A stretch of DNA of 64,000 bases. Source: Clostridiaceae bacterium (GTDB taxonomy: Bacteria > Bacillota > Clostridia > Lachnospirales > Lachnospiraceae). This document shows, piece after piece, positions 1 through 8,930 of this stretch. A program made the position numbers and the translations under genes. Position 1 is the first letter of the stretch; each line of letters begins with the position of its first letter. The DNA lies in the NCBI GenBank assembly GCA_910575795.1, contig CAJTGE010000011.1, positions 97,114 to 161,113 on the forward strand, given 5' to 3'. The notes beneath the pieces are model-generated. The model was given only the letters and a program-made list of their open reading frames with translations, did no database searches and was not told the DNA's origin.

Positions 1-445
1 ATTTTGTTTCCAGATGTATTTCATTCATCTCCATGCGCTTATCAATGGCCTTACACATATCGTAGATTGTCAGAAGCGTGACGCTCACTCCCGTGAGGGC
101 TTCCATCTCCACGCCGGTCTTTCCCTCCGCTGTCGCGGCGCAGATGACCTTGATCTCCATCTCTTCCTTATTAATCTCAAATTCAATGCTGCACTTGGAA
201 ATAAACAGCGTATGGCACATGGGTATCAGGCCGGCCGTCTGCTTGACCGCCATGATTCCCGCCACCCTGGCCACGCCCAGGACGTCGCCCTTTTTTACGG
301 TCCCGGCCATGACCGCTTTCATCACAGCCTCATTCACGCGGATCTTTCCCGTGGCTACTGCAGTGCGGGTGGTGACATCCTTATCCCCCACATCCACCAT
401 CACGGCGTTTCCCTTTGTATCAAAATGAGTCAATTTCTTTTCCAT
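1..445 (-). CDS. moaC: Cyclic pyranopterin monophosphate synthase MoaC (3' end outside window)
   Basis: MoaC converts the rearranged 8-oxo-GTP intermediate to cyclic pyranopterin monophosphate, the first stage of molybdenum cofactor synthesis, in the cytosol. The minus-strand frame opens with [20 protein letters not shown] at 445 and runs about 148 residues to the window edge. It carries the family segments LIPMCHTL, the run [20 protein letters not shown] and the DMCKAIDK stretch that holds the second catalytic lysine. A GCGAGGAAAATTC ribosome-binding site precedes the ATG. Only a few C-terminal residues should be missing. The neighbouring molybdenum genes, if any, lie outside the window. Confidence 0.93.
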   Translation of the reverse strand, partial: MEKKLTHFDTKGNAVMVDVGDKDVTTRTAVATGKIRVNEAVMKAVMAGTVKKGDVLGVARVAGIMAVKQTAGLIPMCHTLFISKCSIEFEINKEEMEIKVICAATAEGKTGVEMEALTGVSVTLLTIYDMCKAIDKRMEMNEIHLETK

Positions 446-577
446 GAATTTTCCTCGCTTTTTTAATAGTCCTGTTTAAAAATCACTTTATTTTTTTCAT
501 ATTATATCGCTTATCGTTCTTGCTGTCATCTCTTTTTAGGAAAGTTTTGATTTCTTTATATTTTTTTCAAATTTCTA

Positions 578-606
578 TTGTATTTCAAAGCAATTTGTAG
601 TATTAT
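578..606 (+). promoter_or_regulatory. Sigma-A-type promoter of the activase-hypD operon
   Basis: TTGTAT at 578-583 and TATTAT at 601-606 are separated by exactly 17 bp, about 50 bp upstream of the activase start. Just downstream, 615-634 holds an inverted repeat (AACTAG, 8-nt gap, CTAGTT) around the expected transcription start. This is a plausible operator for a repressor, but no binding protein is known from the window. Confidence 0.6.
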
Positions 607-657
607 AGACTCATAACTAGAACGTAGTCTAGTTTTCAAAAAAGGGGGGCGGGGATT

Positions 658-1575
658 ATGGAGCATCCTTATGTATTTAACATTCAGAAATTTTCCATCC
701 ACGATGGGGATGGCATCAGAACCAGTATATTTTTTAAAGGATGCCCGTTATCCTGCCTGTGGTGTCATAACCCGGAAAGCCAGCGGCGCCCAAAGGAGCT
801 GATGGTCTTCCATGACCGCTGTACGCTCTGCGGAGAATGTGTAAAGCGCTGCCCCGCGCAGGCGATCTCGCTTACGCAGGATAAGGTTGTCCTGGACCGC
901 GATGCGTGTACGGCCTGCGGCGTCTGTACCGACTGGTGCTTAAACAATGCCAGGGAGATCGCCGGCAGGGAGTATACGGTGCAGGAGCTGGTAAAGGAGG
1001 CCGAAAAGGATCGGATGTTCTATGAGAGCTCCGGCGGCGGCATTACCCTTTCCGGCGGCGAGGTGATGATTCAGGACATGGATTTCATCGAAAAGCTGTG
1101 CCGCATTTTACACGACAAGGGCTACAGCGTGAATATTGACACCTGCGGCTATGCGCCTTACGGGAATTTCAAACGGATCCTGCCGTTTGTCGATACGTTT
1201 TTGTACGACATCAAGGCCATGGATCCTGAGATACATAAGCATTTCATGGGCGTTGACAACGCGCTCATTTTAGAGAACTTAAAGAAGCTGAATGAGGACG
1301 GCGCTTCGATCAGCATCCGCATCCCAACCATCGATGGGGTCAATGCCGACGAAGCTTTTATGAACCAGGTTATTGATTTCCTGCGGGAGAACAACATCCG
1401 CGTAAAACAGGTCAATCTTCTGCCCTACCACAATACGGGCAACCACAAATACGGGAAACTTGACAGAGCCTGCGACGAAGAGAATATACTGAAGACGCCG
1501 GACAAAGAGCGTATGGAGCTGTTCAAAAATATGTTTATGCAACATGGTTTCAATCATACAAAAATAGGAGGGTAA
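658..1575 (+). CDS. Glycyl-radical enzyme activating protein (HypD activase)
   Basis: This is a radical SAM enzyme that installs the glycyl radical on the partner enzyme encoded 4 bp downstream. The 305-aa protein has the radical SAM cluster motif CPLSCLWC (Cys29, Cys33, Cys36), then two ferredoxin-type 4Fe-4S motifs (CTLCGECVKRC at 55-65 and CTACGVCTDWC at 84-94). The GGGITLSGGE motif for SAM binding follows. The extra ferredoxin insert is typical of activases of the glycerol, choline and hydroxyproline dehydratase classes rather than of pyruvate formate-lyase. The purine-rich GGGGGGCGGGG before the ATG is the likely ribosome-binding site. The order activase then dehydratase, nearly abutting, implies cotranscription. 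Confidence 0.93.
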   Translation: MEHPYVFNIQKFSIHDGDGIRTSIFFKGCPLSCLWCHNPESQRRPKELMVFHDRCTLCGECVKRCPAQAISLTQDKVVLDRDACTACGVCTDWCLNNAREIAGREYTVQELVKEAEKDRMFYESSGGGITLSGGEVMIQDMDFIEKLCRILHDKGYSVNIDTCGYAPYGNFKRILPFVDTFLYDIKAMDPEIHKHFMGVDNALILENLKKLNEDGASISIRIPTIDGVNADEAFMNQVIDFLRENNIRVKQVNLLPYHNTGNHKYGKLDRACDEENILKTPDKERMELFKNMFMQHGFNHTKIGG

Positions 1576-1579
1576 AAAC

Positions 1580-4012
1580 ATGGCAAACGAAACAAGCTGT
1601 TGCTGCGGTGGAAGCGGCTATGAAAAGGATTACACCGGCAATCAGGAACGCGGTATGAACGAGCGTATCAGAAGGCTCAGAAAAATAAGCACGACCACCC
1701 AGCCCCACATCTATATCGAGCGCGCTGTGCTGGAAACAGAGGCTTATAAGATGTATGAGGGCTCTGTCTCCGTTCCCGAGCTGCGCGCCCTGGTATTAAA
1801 GCATTTCTTCACCAACAAGACCATCAGCATTGACGACGGCGAGCTGATCGTGGGTGAGAAGGGCGACGGCCCGCAGTCCGCTCCCACATTCCCGGAGCTG
1901 TGCTGCCATACACTGGAAGACATGCACAACATGAACGATCGCAAGATCGTGAATTTCTCTGTAACCGAAGAGGACTTAAAGATTCAGGAAGAGATGATCA
2001 TTCCCTTCTGGGAGAATCGTTCCACGCGCCACAAGATCTTAAACAGCATGACCGATGAGTGGAAAGAGGCTTATGCGGCCGGTATTTTCACGGAGTTCAT
2101 GGAGCAGCGCGGACCGGGCCACACGGTTGGCTCTGAGAATATCTTCAAGCAGGGCTACCTGGATTATCAGAATGAGATCAAAGAGGCGATCGCGAACCTG
2201 GATTTCATGAACGATCCCGAAGCGCTGGAGAAGAAGAATCAGTTAAACGCCATGAGCATCTGCTGTGACGCCATCATGATTTTAGGAAAGCGCTACGGCG
2301 ATCTGGCCAGAAAGATGGCGGCGGAATGCACAGATGAGCAGAGAAAGAAAGAGCTTTTACAGATCGCCGCCAACTGCGACGTCGTTCCGGCTCACAAACC
2401 TCAGACCTATTACCAGGCGATCCAGCACTACTGGTTCACCCATCTGGCTGTTACCACGGAATTAAATCCCTGGGACGCTTATTCACCGGGACATTTTGAT
2501 CAGCACTTAGGCCCGTTCTACGCAAAAGATGTGGAAGACGGCGTTATCACAAGAGACGAAGCGCTTGAGCTGATGGAGTGCTTATGGGTGAAATTCTACA
2601 ACCAGCCGGCTCCGCCGAAGGTAGGCATCACCTTAAAGGAGAGCTCCACCTACACAGACTTTGCCAACATCAACACCGGCGGCGTGACACCGGACGGCAA
2701 GGACGGCGTAAATGACGTGTCCTATATCATTCTTGACTGCATGGATGAGATGAGGCTGGTTCAGCCCAACTCCAACGTACAGATCAGCCGCAAGAACCCG
2801 CAGAAGTTCTTAAAGAGAGCCTGCGAGATCGCGCGCGAGGGATGGGGCCAGCCCTGCTTCTACAATACGGAAGCCATCATCCAGGAGCTCATGAACGCAG
2901 GAAAGACCCTGGAAGACGCCCGCAAAGGCGGTTCCTCAGGCTGCGTTGAGACCGGCGCATTCGGAAACGAGGCTTATATCCTTCAGGGATACTTCAACCT
3001 GCCCAAGATTTTCGAGCTCACCCTGTTTAACGGCGTGGATCAGATGACCGGCAAGCAGTTAGGCCTTCAGACCGGCGACGCAAGGGATTTCAAGACCTTT
3101 GACGAGTTATGGGACGCTTATACAAAGCAGATCAATTACTTCCTTGACATCAAGGTAAGAGGCTCCAATGTGATCGAGCAGATCTTTGCGAAATATATGC
3201 CGGTTCCGTTCCTGTCCATCCTGACCAATGACTGTATCGCCAAAGGCAGGGACTACAACGCAGGCGGCGCGCGCTACAACACCAGCGTTATCCAGGGCGT
3301 GGGCACAGGCACCATCTCCGACTGCCTGTCCGCTGTAAAATACAATGTATATGACCACAAGAAATTCACCATGGCTGAGCTTCTGGACGCGCTGAAAGCC
3401 AACTTTGTCGGCTATGAGTCCATCCGCAACCTGGTTCTTAATAAGACGCCGAAATACGGCAATGACGACGACTACGCAGATGAGCTGATGCAGAAAGTCT
3501 TCAACTACTATGTTGACAACGTATCCGCAAGACCCAATATGAGAGGCGGATCCTACCGCGTTGACATGCTTCCGACTACCTGCCATGTTTACTTCGGCAG
3601 CGTCATGATCGCGAGCGCCAACGGACGTCTGGCTGAGAAGCCCGTATCAGAGGGTATCTCTCCGGAGAAGGGCGCTGATGTGAATGGGCCGACCGCTGTT
3701 ATTAAGTCCTGCGCGAAGATGGATCACTTAAAGACCGGCGGCACCCTGCTGAACCAGAAGTTCACACCTGATGTCCTGGAGGGCGAGGAAGGTATTGACA
3801 ACCTGGCTAACTATGTACGCGCTTACTTTAATATGGACGGACATCATGTGCAGTTTAACGTTGTAAACCGCGAGCTGCTGCTCGAGGCGCAGAAGAATCC
3901 GGAGGAGTACAAGGATCTGATTGTGCGCGTGGCCGGATACAGCGACCATTTCCGGAATCTGGATAAACCGCTTCAGGATGAGATTATTGAGCGTACGGAG
4001 CAGAGTTTTTAG
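1580..4012 (+). CDS. hypD: Trans-4-hydroxy-L-proline dehydratase, glycyl-radical enzyme HypD
   Basis: HypD removes water from trans-4-hydroxy-L-proline to give 1-pyrroline-5-carboxylate by glycyl-radical chemistry, feeding proline synthesis or Stickland fermentation. The 810-aa protein has the radical cysteine and base in GSSGCVETG (Cys455, Glu457) and the glycyl loop RVAGYSD (Gly786). His181, Asp299, Ser355, Phe361, Tyr471 and Thr666 fall at positions that match, with a constant offset of 21, the active-site residues I recall for the Clostridioides difficile enzyme. The offset comes from an N-terminal extension carrying SCCCGGSG. AGGAGG ends 8 bp before ATG 1580, supporting this start; Met26 is a weaker alternative. 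The usual partner, pyrroline-5-carboxylate reductase, is not adjacent. Confidence 0.88.
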   Translation: MANETSCCCGGSGYEKDYTGNQERGMNERIRRLRKISTTTQPHIYIERAVLETEAYKMYEGSVSVPELRALVLKHFFTNKTISIDDGELIVGEKGDGPQSAPTFPELCCHTLEDMHNMNDRKIVNFSVTEEDLKIQEEMIIPFWENRSTRHKILNSMTDEWKEAYAAGIFTEFMEQRGPGHTVGSENIFKQGYLDYQNEIKEAIANLDFMNDPEALEKKNQLNAMSICCDAIMILGKRYGDLARKMAAECTDEQRKKELLQIAANCDVVPAHKPQTYYQAIQHYWFTHLAVTTELNPWDAYSPGHFDQHLGPFYAKDVEDGVITRDEALELMECLWVKFYNQPAPPKVGITLKESSTYTDFANINTGGVTPDGKDGVNDVSYIILDCMDEMRLVQPNSNVQISRKNPQKFLKRACEIAREGWGQPCFYNTEAIIQELMNAGKTLEDARKGGSSGCVETGAFGNEAYILQGYFNLPKIFELTLFNGVDQMTGKQLGLQTGDARDFKTFDELWDAYTKQINYFLDIKVRGSNVIEQIFAKYMPVPFLSILTNDCIAKGRDYNAGGARYNTSVIQGVGTGTISDCLSAVKYNVYDHKKFTMAELLDALKANFVGYESIRNLVLNKTPKYGNDDDYADELMQKVFNYYVDNVSARPNMRGGSYRVDMLPTTCHVYFGSVMIASANGRLAEKPVSEGISPEKGADVNGPTAVIKSCAKMDHLKTGGTLLNQKFTPDVLEGEEGIDNLANYVRAYFNMDGHHVQFNVVNRELLLEAQKNPEEYKDLIVRVAGYSDHFRNLDKPLQDEIIERTEQSF

Positions 4013-4053
4013 GAAAAATGTTCTGAAGGCTTAAGCTAAGGATATCTGATTTT

Positions 4054-4111
4054 ATACCTCTTATGACAAAGCAGGGGAGTATGCCTCTCATGCTTATATC
4101 ATAAGAGGTAT
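4054..4111 (+). terminator. Long hairpin after hypD
   Basis: ATACCTCTTATGA at 4054-4066 pairs perfectly with its complement at 4099-4111. The 32-nt loop can form a further short stem (AAGCA with TGCTT). It lies 42 bp past the hypD stop and is followed by an AT-rich stretch but no clean T-run. It could be the operon terminator or a separate palindromic element. Confidence 0.5.
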
Positions 4112-4163
4112 TATATTTCTGATAATTGAATGCACGCCATCCTGTAACATAAAGGATTTTTCT

Positions 4164-4191
4164 TAAAAAAGCCTGCCGGACGGCAGGCTTC
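4164..4191 (-). terminator. Rho-independent terminator for the minus-strand MATE transcript
   Basis: AAGCCTGCCG and CGGCAGGCTT (4169-4190) form a 10-bp GC-rich stem with a 2-nt gap. Read on the minus strand it is followed directly by a run of T. This is the nearest terminator downstream of the MATE gene. Confidence 0.85.
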
Positions 4192-4204
4192 ACATGTAAA
4201 AATG

Positions 4205-4380
4205 TTAATCATTTTTGAGCGGAGGCTGTTGATACAGTTTTCTGTTGATTTCGTTTTTTAGGATCTCAATCTCACTTTTGCAGCTTCTGCGCCGCCGCTT
4301 TCTAATTGACGTTCGATCCGCTCAACTATCGTAAGCTGGTCAAAAAAGACACTGTTTAATTCTTTTTCATCTGATGGCAT
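4205..4380 (-). pseudogene. Small coiled-coil-like ORF, probably frameshifted
   Basis: From ATG 4380, with AAAGAGGTGAGACGCG in front, the frame reads MPSDEKELNSVFFDQLTIVE and stops after 40 codons at 4258. In another frame the overlapping end reads as a charged helix (SEIEILKNEINRKLYQQPPL) and stops at 4205. Joined, they would give a protein of about 58 residues with heptad-like spacing. No function is recognised. A one-base indel in the segment coding RQLESGGAEAA would explain the break. It may equally be a real 40-aa peptide. Confidence 0.3.
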
Positions 4381-4481
4381 CGCGTCTCACCTCTTTCCTC
4401 ATTAAATAAAGATTGCCGTTATACTTACTTGTATTATACATACCATAGCGTAACCTGCGGCTGCAATCAAATTCCAATCTC

Positions 4482-5846
4482 TCAACTGCTGCGCCCTACC
4501 AGGCTGCGCTTCGCCCACCTTCCGCTGCGGTAACGGGAATAGGAAATGAGGCTGCCGACAAGCCAGCCGATGGGAATCGACCACCAGATCGCCCCGGGGC
4601 CCATCCGGCTTGCCAGCGTATACGCTACCGCAACCCTGCAGAACAGGTTCCCAAGCGAGCTCAGCATGAAGAATCCCATATCTCCCGCTCCCCGTAAAAG
4701 CCCGTTGCTCACAAATAAAATGCCCATCAGTATGTAAAAGGATGACACGGTACGCATATAGGACATCCCGTAGCCGATGGCATCCACATTTGTGTCGGAG
4801 TCCATGAACAGGTTTAATAAATTCGGGCCGAACAGGAAGATAAGCGTTGTCAGCGCCAAGCTGAATACCACGACCATAAAGAGGCTGGCTTTGTAGCCTT
4901 CCCTGACCCGTTCCTGCTTCCCGGCCCCGATATTCTGGGCTGTATAGCTGGACATGGCGTTGGAAAAGTTCATATTCGGCAGCATGGCCAGGCTGTCGAT
5001 CTTGGTCGCCGCCGTGTAGCCTGCAATAAAGAGGGCGCCATAGCTGTTTACAAGCCCCTGCATAAGCAGCATGCTAAAGGAGACGATCGACTGCTGAATC
5101 ATGGAGGGCACTCCCACGCGGGCGATCCGTTTCACAGCGGAAAAATCAAACAGCCTCGCGTTCAGCTCCGGCGCGTCCTCCTCGTCCGGCAGTTTCTTTA
5201 ACCGGATTAACAAAATCAGAAACGACAGGCCCGCGCAAATGCCCTGCGCGATCAGAGTCGCCCAGGCCACGCCTGCCACCCCCATCTGGTAGCGGATGAC
5301 AAACAGCAGATCCAGCGCAATATTAGCCAGTGTCGAAAACATCAGAAAATAAAGCGGCGTTTTGCTGTCTCCCAGCGCATTATATATTCCATTCAGGGTA
5401 TTATAAATAAACAGGAACACTGCTCCGCAGAAATAAATCTGCAGATACGTCCTGGAATCTGCCATTATATTAGCCGGCGTTTTCAGAAGCCTTAAAATCG
5501 CTGGCGAGAGAAGTCCCCCTGCGATCATAATGGCAAGGCTTAAGAAGAACTGCCCGAGCAGGGCCGTTGATATCGTGACCTTCATCTCACGGATCCGGTT
5601 CGCGCCGAAAAGCTGTGAGATCACTACATTACAGCCCATCGACAGGCCCGCCGCCAGCGCCACGGCCAGAAATACCACCGGAAAAGAGGCCCCCACCGCC
5701 GCCAGCGCCTCTGCGCCGACGAAATTGCCGACCACGATTGAATCTACCATATTATAAAGCTGCTGGAATAGATTTCCCAAAAGCATGGGCAGAGAAAAGA
5801 AAAATAAAAGCTTAAGCGGCCTTCCTTCCGTCAGGTTTTTAATCAT
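4482..5846 (-). CDS. MATE family multidrug/sodium exporter
   Basis: This 454-aa membrane protein is expected to export organic cations or drugs in exchange for Na+ or H+. It has the repeated two-bundle hydrophobic pattern of MATE proteins, starting MIKNLTEGRPLKLLFFFSLP with the characteristic LLGNLFQQLYNMVDSIVVG in the first helix. About twelve membrane segments follow, and the second half begins near residue 230 (RIARVGVPSMIQQSIVSFSM). The start at 5846 is preceded by GGAGGAAGGACAATT. It is monocistronic, with its own promoter and terminator. The substrate cannot be inferred. Confidence 0.92.
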   Translation of the reverse strand: MIKNLTEGRPLKLLFFFSLPMLLGNLFQQLYNMVDSIVVGNFVGAEALAAVGASFPVVFLAVALAAGLSMGCNVVISQLFGANRIREMKVTISTALLGQFFLSLAIMIAGGLLSPAILRLLKTPANIMADSRTYLQIYFCGAVFLFIYNTLNGIYNALGDSKTPLYFLMFSTLANIALDLLFVIRYQMGVAGVAWATLIAQGICAGLSFLILLIRLKKLPDEEDAPELNARLFDFSAVKRIARVGVPSMIQQSIVSFSMLLMQGLVNSYGALFIAGYTAATKIDSLAMLPNMNFSNAMSSYTAQNIGAGKQERVREGYKASLFMVVVFSLALTTLIFLFGPNLLNLFMDSDTNVDAIGYGMSYMRTVSSFYILMGILFVSNGLLRGAGDMGFFMLSSLGNLFCRVAVAYTLASRMGPGAIWWSIPIGWLVGSLISYSRYRSGRWAKRSLVGRSS

Positions 5847-5926
5847 AATTGTCCTTCCTCCTTTTCTGAAATAGCGGTTTGGAAATGCAGTTTTGGAACT
5901 TTGGGCGGAAATATGTGAATCTTATA

Positions 5927-5955
5927 ATTATAATGCGGACGGATGGAAAACGCAA
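5927..5955 (-). promoter_or_regulatory. Sigma-A-type promoter of the MATE gene
   Basis: On the minus strand, TTGCGT (5955-5950) and a consensus TATAAT (5932-5927) are spaced 17 bp apart, about 80 bp upstream of the MATE start codon. Confidence 0.7.
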
Positions 5956-5978
5956 GCGGGAAAATTTTTTATGCTGTG

Positions 5979-6213
5979 GGCGGCCCTCTCACGGTGTAAC
6001 CGTTCAGACAACCTGAACTGTTACCTCACGGTTACTGTTCACACGCCGGCCAATCCGAGGTGTTTTTGTGAGTGCAGCGCAGCGAAAGTCACCGACAGCG
6101 GGCCCCCTTGGGTCAAACCCGGGAGCAGCAGCGCCAAGCTGCATTTTTTGCAGTTTGTGTGCATCGCGAAGCGTGTTACCGGGCACAGCCCGGCAGGGGT
6201 GCGAACAGTAACC
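5979..6213. repeat. Intergenic repeat element with REP-like palindromic ends
   Basis: This occupies the gene-free stretch between the MATE gene and the 2HCT transporter. It begins with the 14-mer GGCGGCCCTCTCAC (5979-5992), which also occurs at 35876 and 56051. Next comes the palindrome GTAACCGTTCAG-ACAAC-CTGAACTGTTAC (5996-6024). The interior contains CGAGGTGTTTTTGTGAG (6056-6072), shared with the element between rpoA and rplQ, and several short hairpins. It ends with GAACAGTAACC (6203-6213). Open frames here are translations of the repeat and are not believed to be genes. Confidence 0.7.
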
Positions 6214-6361
6214 TCTCACGAATCCCCCTTCACGAATAATCCCCCCATTTACAAACCAACTGCTGGAAATACCCGAGACTCTATGCTATGATAAAGAAAA
6301 CAAACCGCAGTTCATCCCCCATTTTACTGCGGCAACAATATTTCACGAAAGGAATGATACG

Positions 6362-7648
6362 ATGACAGGGAATTTTAAAACCAGGATATGGGCGGCAAAT
6401 GTAGCGGGGTTCCCGCTTCCCGTCTATCTGGGCGTCCTGATCCTTGTGATAGCATGTATGTATGCAGACTGCCTCCCGGCCGGGCTGGTCGGCGGCATCA
6501 TTGTCTTGATGGTCGTGGGCGAAGGGCTGAACGCGATCGGCAATTCGCTGCCGGTGGTACGCACCTACTTAGGCGGCTCGGTGATCTGTATCCTGGGCGC
6601 GGCGGCGATTCAGGCGGCAGGGCTGATTCCGGCGCAGACGCAGGATATTCTGAACCATTTCGTAAACCAGCAGGGCTTTCTGGTCTTTTATATATCCGCC
6701 CTGATCACGGGAAGCCTGTTTAATATTGACCGCAATCTTCTTCTGCGGGCCACGGTCCGGCTGCTTCCGACAGCCGTTGTCTCCCTGGCCGCCGGAGTCA
6801 TTCTGGCGGGGATTCTGGGAATGTTTATGGGAAATTCCTTTTTGGAGGGCATACTGTATATCGGGATCCCCATGACCAGCGGCGGGATGACGGCAGGCTC
6901 GGTCCCGCTGTCCGCCATGTACTCCTCTGTCCTTGGCACGGACGCGGGGCAGATCCTCACAAGGATTGCGCCGGCCACGGTGCTCGGTAACTGCGTGGCC
7001 ATCGTGCTGGGCGCTCTGGCCAACAATGTGGGAGAAAAACGTCCTGAGCTGACCGGCCACGGGCGTCTGGTGAATGACGGGACAAAACCGCCTGCAAGGC
7101 CGGCCATGAAACCGTCCCTGTCCCTCTTATGCACCGGGCTGATCATTTCCCTGGCGTTTTATGAACTGGGAGCTCTCTTTCACCGCTTCATCTCCCTGGT
7201 TCCTACTTATGCCTGGATGATCATTGCCGTGGTCATCGTCAAGGGCACGGGCATTATGTCCGAGCAGCTTGAGGAGGCGGCCCGCCAGTGGGGACAGCTT
7301 GCCATCCATAGCTGGACTGCCGCGGCCTTAACCGGGATCGGGGCCACACTGATTGATCTGAAGAGCATCCTGCGCGATATTACCCCGTTTTACCTCCTGA
7401 CCGTCGTCCTGGTCGTCCTTGCCATTACGCTGACCGCCTCGCTGGTGGGCAGGAAAGTGGGATTTTACCCGCTTGAATCAGCGATTGCGGCCGGGATGTG
7501 CACCACCAATATGGGCGGTTCCGGCAACGTGGCGGTGCTCAGCAGCGCAAAGCGGATGGAGCTTCTCCCCTTCGCGCAGATCGTGACGCGCTCCTGCGGG
7601 GCGCTGATGCTGACGCTCGGCGGAGTTCTGGTGCAGTTGATGCTTTGA
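6362..7648 (+). CDS. 2-hydroxycarboxylate transporter family protein (citrate/malate type)
   Basis: The family exchanges or symports citrate, malate or lactate with Na+ or H+. This 428-aa protein is strongly hydrophobic and carries both reentrant-loop signatures of the family: SGGMTAGSVPLS near residue 177 and NMGGSGNVAVLS near residue 384. A cytoplasmic loop (EKRPELTGHGRLVNDGT) separates the two halves. AAAGGAATGATACG precedes the ATG. No citrate lyase or malolactic gene is adjacent, so the substrate is open. The next gene, eutH, is also a small-molecule carrier. Confidence 0.9.
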   Translation: MTGNFKTRIWAANVAGFPLPVYLGVLILVIACMYADCLPAGLVGGIIVLMVVGEGLNAIGNSLPVVRTYLGGSVICILGAAAIQAAGLIPAQTQDILNHFVNQQGFLVFYISALITGSLFNIDRNLLLRATVRLLPTAVVSLAAGVILAGILGMFMGNSFLEGILYIGIPMTSGGMTAGSVPLSAMYSSVLGTDAGQILTRIAPATVLGNCVAIVLGALANNVGEKRPELTGHGRLVNDGTKPPARPAMKPSLSLLCTGLIISLAFYELGALFHRFISLVPTYAWMIIAVVIVKGTGIMSEQLEEAARQWGQLAIHSWTAAALTGIGATLIDLKSILRDITPFYLLTVVLVVLAITLTASLVGRKVGFYPLESAIAAGMCTTNMGGSGNVAVLSSAKRMELLPFAQIVTRSCGALMLTLGGVLVQLML

Positions 7649-7714
7649 GGCTTTGAAGGATGGCGGCTTTAAAGGCTGACAGTTTATACAGAAGAGAATA
7701 CTGCGGATTATACC

Positions 7715-7761
7715 GTCTGCAAATCCCCGTAACATACAGATAATGCCGGAGATTTGCAGAC
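7715..7761. other. Perfect-arm hairpin between the 2HCT gene and eutH
   Basis: GTCTGCAAATC at 7715-7725 pairs with GATTTGCAGAC at 7751-7761, with an inner CCG/CGG extension. No T-run follows on either strand, so it is not a standard terminator. It may be an attenuation or mRNA-processing structure in a two-gene transcript, or another palindromic repeat. Confidence 0.55.
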
Positions 7762-7823
7762 GCCGGAGAAGGAACCGTCCATGCTGTCTGAGCGGCCGGA
7801 ACGCAGGATATTGAGGAAAGATT

Positions 7824-8900
7824 ATGAATGTATTTGTTATTTTGATGCTTGTATTTGCCGCGCTGGGCCTTCTCGATGAAATACTGGGCGGCAGGCTGGG
7901 CTTTATGCCTGATTTTGAGAAGGGCCTTTCCACGATGGGCGGCCTTGCCATGTCTACGGTCGGCTTTTACGCGATCGGCATTTCTTATGTGCAGAGCCAT
8001 GCGGAGGCGTTCGCAGCCGCCGCAGAACATATGCCTTTTGATCCGTCTCTTATTGTGGGATGTCTCCTGGCGCCTGATATGGGGGCCATGGGCATTGCGC
8101 AGAAGCTGGCGGCTTCGGCTTCGATCGCCATCTTTACCGGTTCCATGGTTTCCGGCGGGCTGGGGGCCACAGTCGGGTATCAGCTCCCCGTCTTCCTGGC
8201 CGCTGTCAAAAAGGAAGAGATCCCGGAGCTGATGCGGGGTTTTATTTTGGGGCTTATTATGCTGCCCTTCGGCCTCGCGGCAGGTGGCCTGATGCTCGGC
8301 CTGACTGCATCCGAGCTGTCTGTCAATATGATTCCGGTGCTGGCGCTCTGCGCGGTTCTGATTGCCGCCTTTCTTCTGATCCCCGCGCAGACCACCCGGT
8401 TTCTGATTATCCTGGGAAATGGGATCCGGATCCTCAGCTTCCTGTTTTTCGGCATTGCGATATTCAGCGTCTTTGTCCCCAGGTATGCGGTCGTGGACAG
8501 CGCTCTGGTAACGGAAATGCTTGATATGGTTCTCCGCATGGTCATCGTCGCCTGCGGCGGACTTGTCATGTCCCACATTGCCCTTGACAAGCTCAGGCGG
8601 CCGATTGAGGCCATCGGGCGCTTTCTCGGCGTGAACAATGAGTCTGTGGTGGGACTATTCCTGAGCTGTACCCAGAGCCTTGCCATGCTGCCGCTCTTTA
8701 CAAAAATGGATCGCAGAGGGCGGATCTTAAACGCGGCCTTTTCAGTGGCAGGCGCGTATGTAGTCGGCGGCCAGATGGCTTTCGTGGCCTCTCTTATACC
8801 GCCTAAGGCGCTGACGGCTTATATGGCCAATAAAATGATCTCAGGTATATTAGCTGTGGCGCTTGCGGTTTTTTGTGATAAAAGGCAGAGCTTATCGTAG
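7824..8900 (+). CDS. eutH: Ethanolamine utilization transporter EutH
   Basis: EutH is a membrane protein that facilitates ethanolamine entry. The 358-aa protein has about ten hydrophobic segments and family-typical stretches such as LGFMPDFEKGLSTMGGLAMS, CLLAPDMGAMGIAQKLA and GSMVSGGLGATVGYQLPVF. TGAGGAAAGATT precedes the ATG. No ammonia-lyase or microcompartment genes are present nearby, so this is either a solitary importer or a stray member of an eut locus. It probably shares a transcript with the 2HCT gene 175 bp upstream. Confidence 0.92.
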   Translation: MNVFVILMLVFAALGLLDEILGGRLGFMPDFEKGLSTMGGLAMSTVGFYAIGISYVQSHAEAFAAAAEHMPFDPSLIVGCLLAPDMGAMGIAQKLAASASIAIFTGSMVSGGLGATVGYQLPVFLAAVKKEEIPELMRGFILGLIMLPFGLAAGGLMLGLTASELSVNMIPVLALCAVLIAAFLLIPAQTTRFLIILGNGIRILSFLFFGIAIFSVFVPRYAVVDSALVTEMLDMVLRMVIVACGGLVMSHIALDKLRRPIEAIGRFLGVNNESVVGLFLSCTQSLAMLPLFTKMDRRGRILNAAFSVAGAYVVGGQMAFVASLIPPKALTAYMANKMISGILAVALAVFCDKRQSLS

Positions 8901-8930
8901 AGCGTGTCTGAAAATTCATTGCTGGCTGGA

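Noticed and set aside
4054..4111. CRISPR-like repeat
   Set aside because: Only a single inverted repeat; no direct repeats with spacers here or elsewhere in the window.
5893..6291. Plus-strand open frame of 132 codons between the MATE and 2HCT genes
   Set aside because: It translates the REP-like palindrome and the repeat element; the same peptide NRSDNLNCY appears at the end of ecfA1 because of the shared repeat. No ribosome-binding site or family match.
7539..8576. 345-codon minus-strand frame antisense to eutH and the 2HCT gene end
   Set aside because: Composition is extreme (His, Gln, Arg rich) and it shadows two well-supported transporter genes in the opposite frame.
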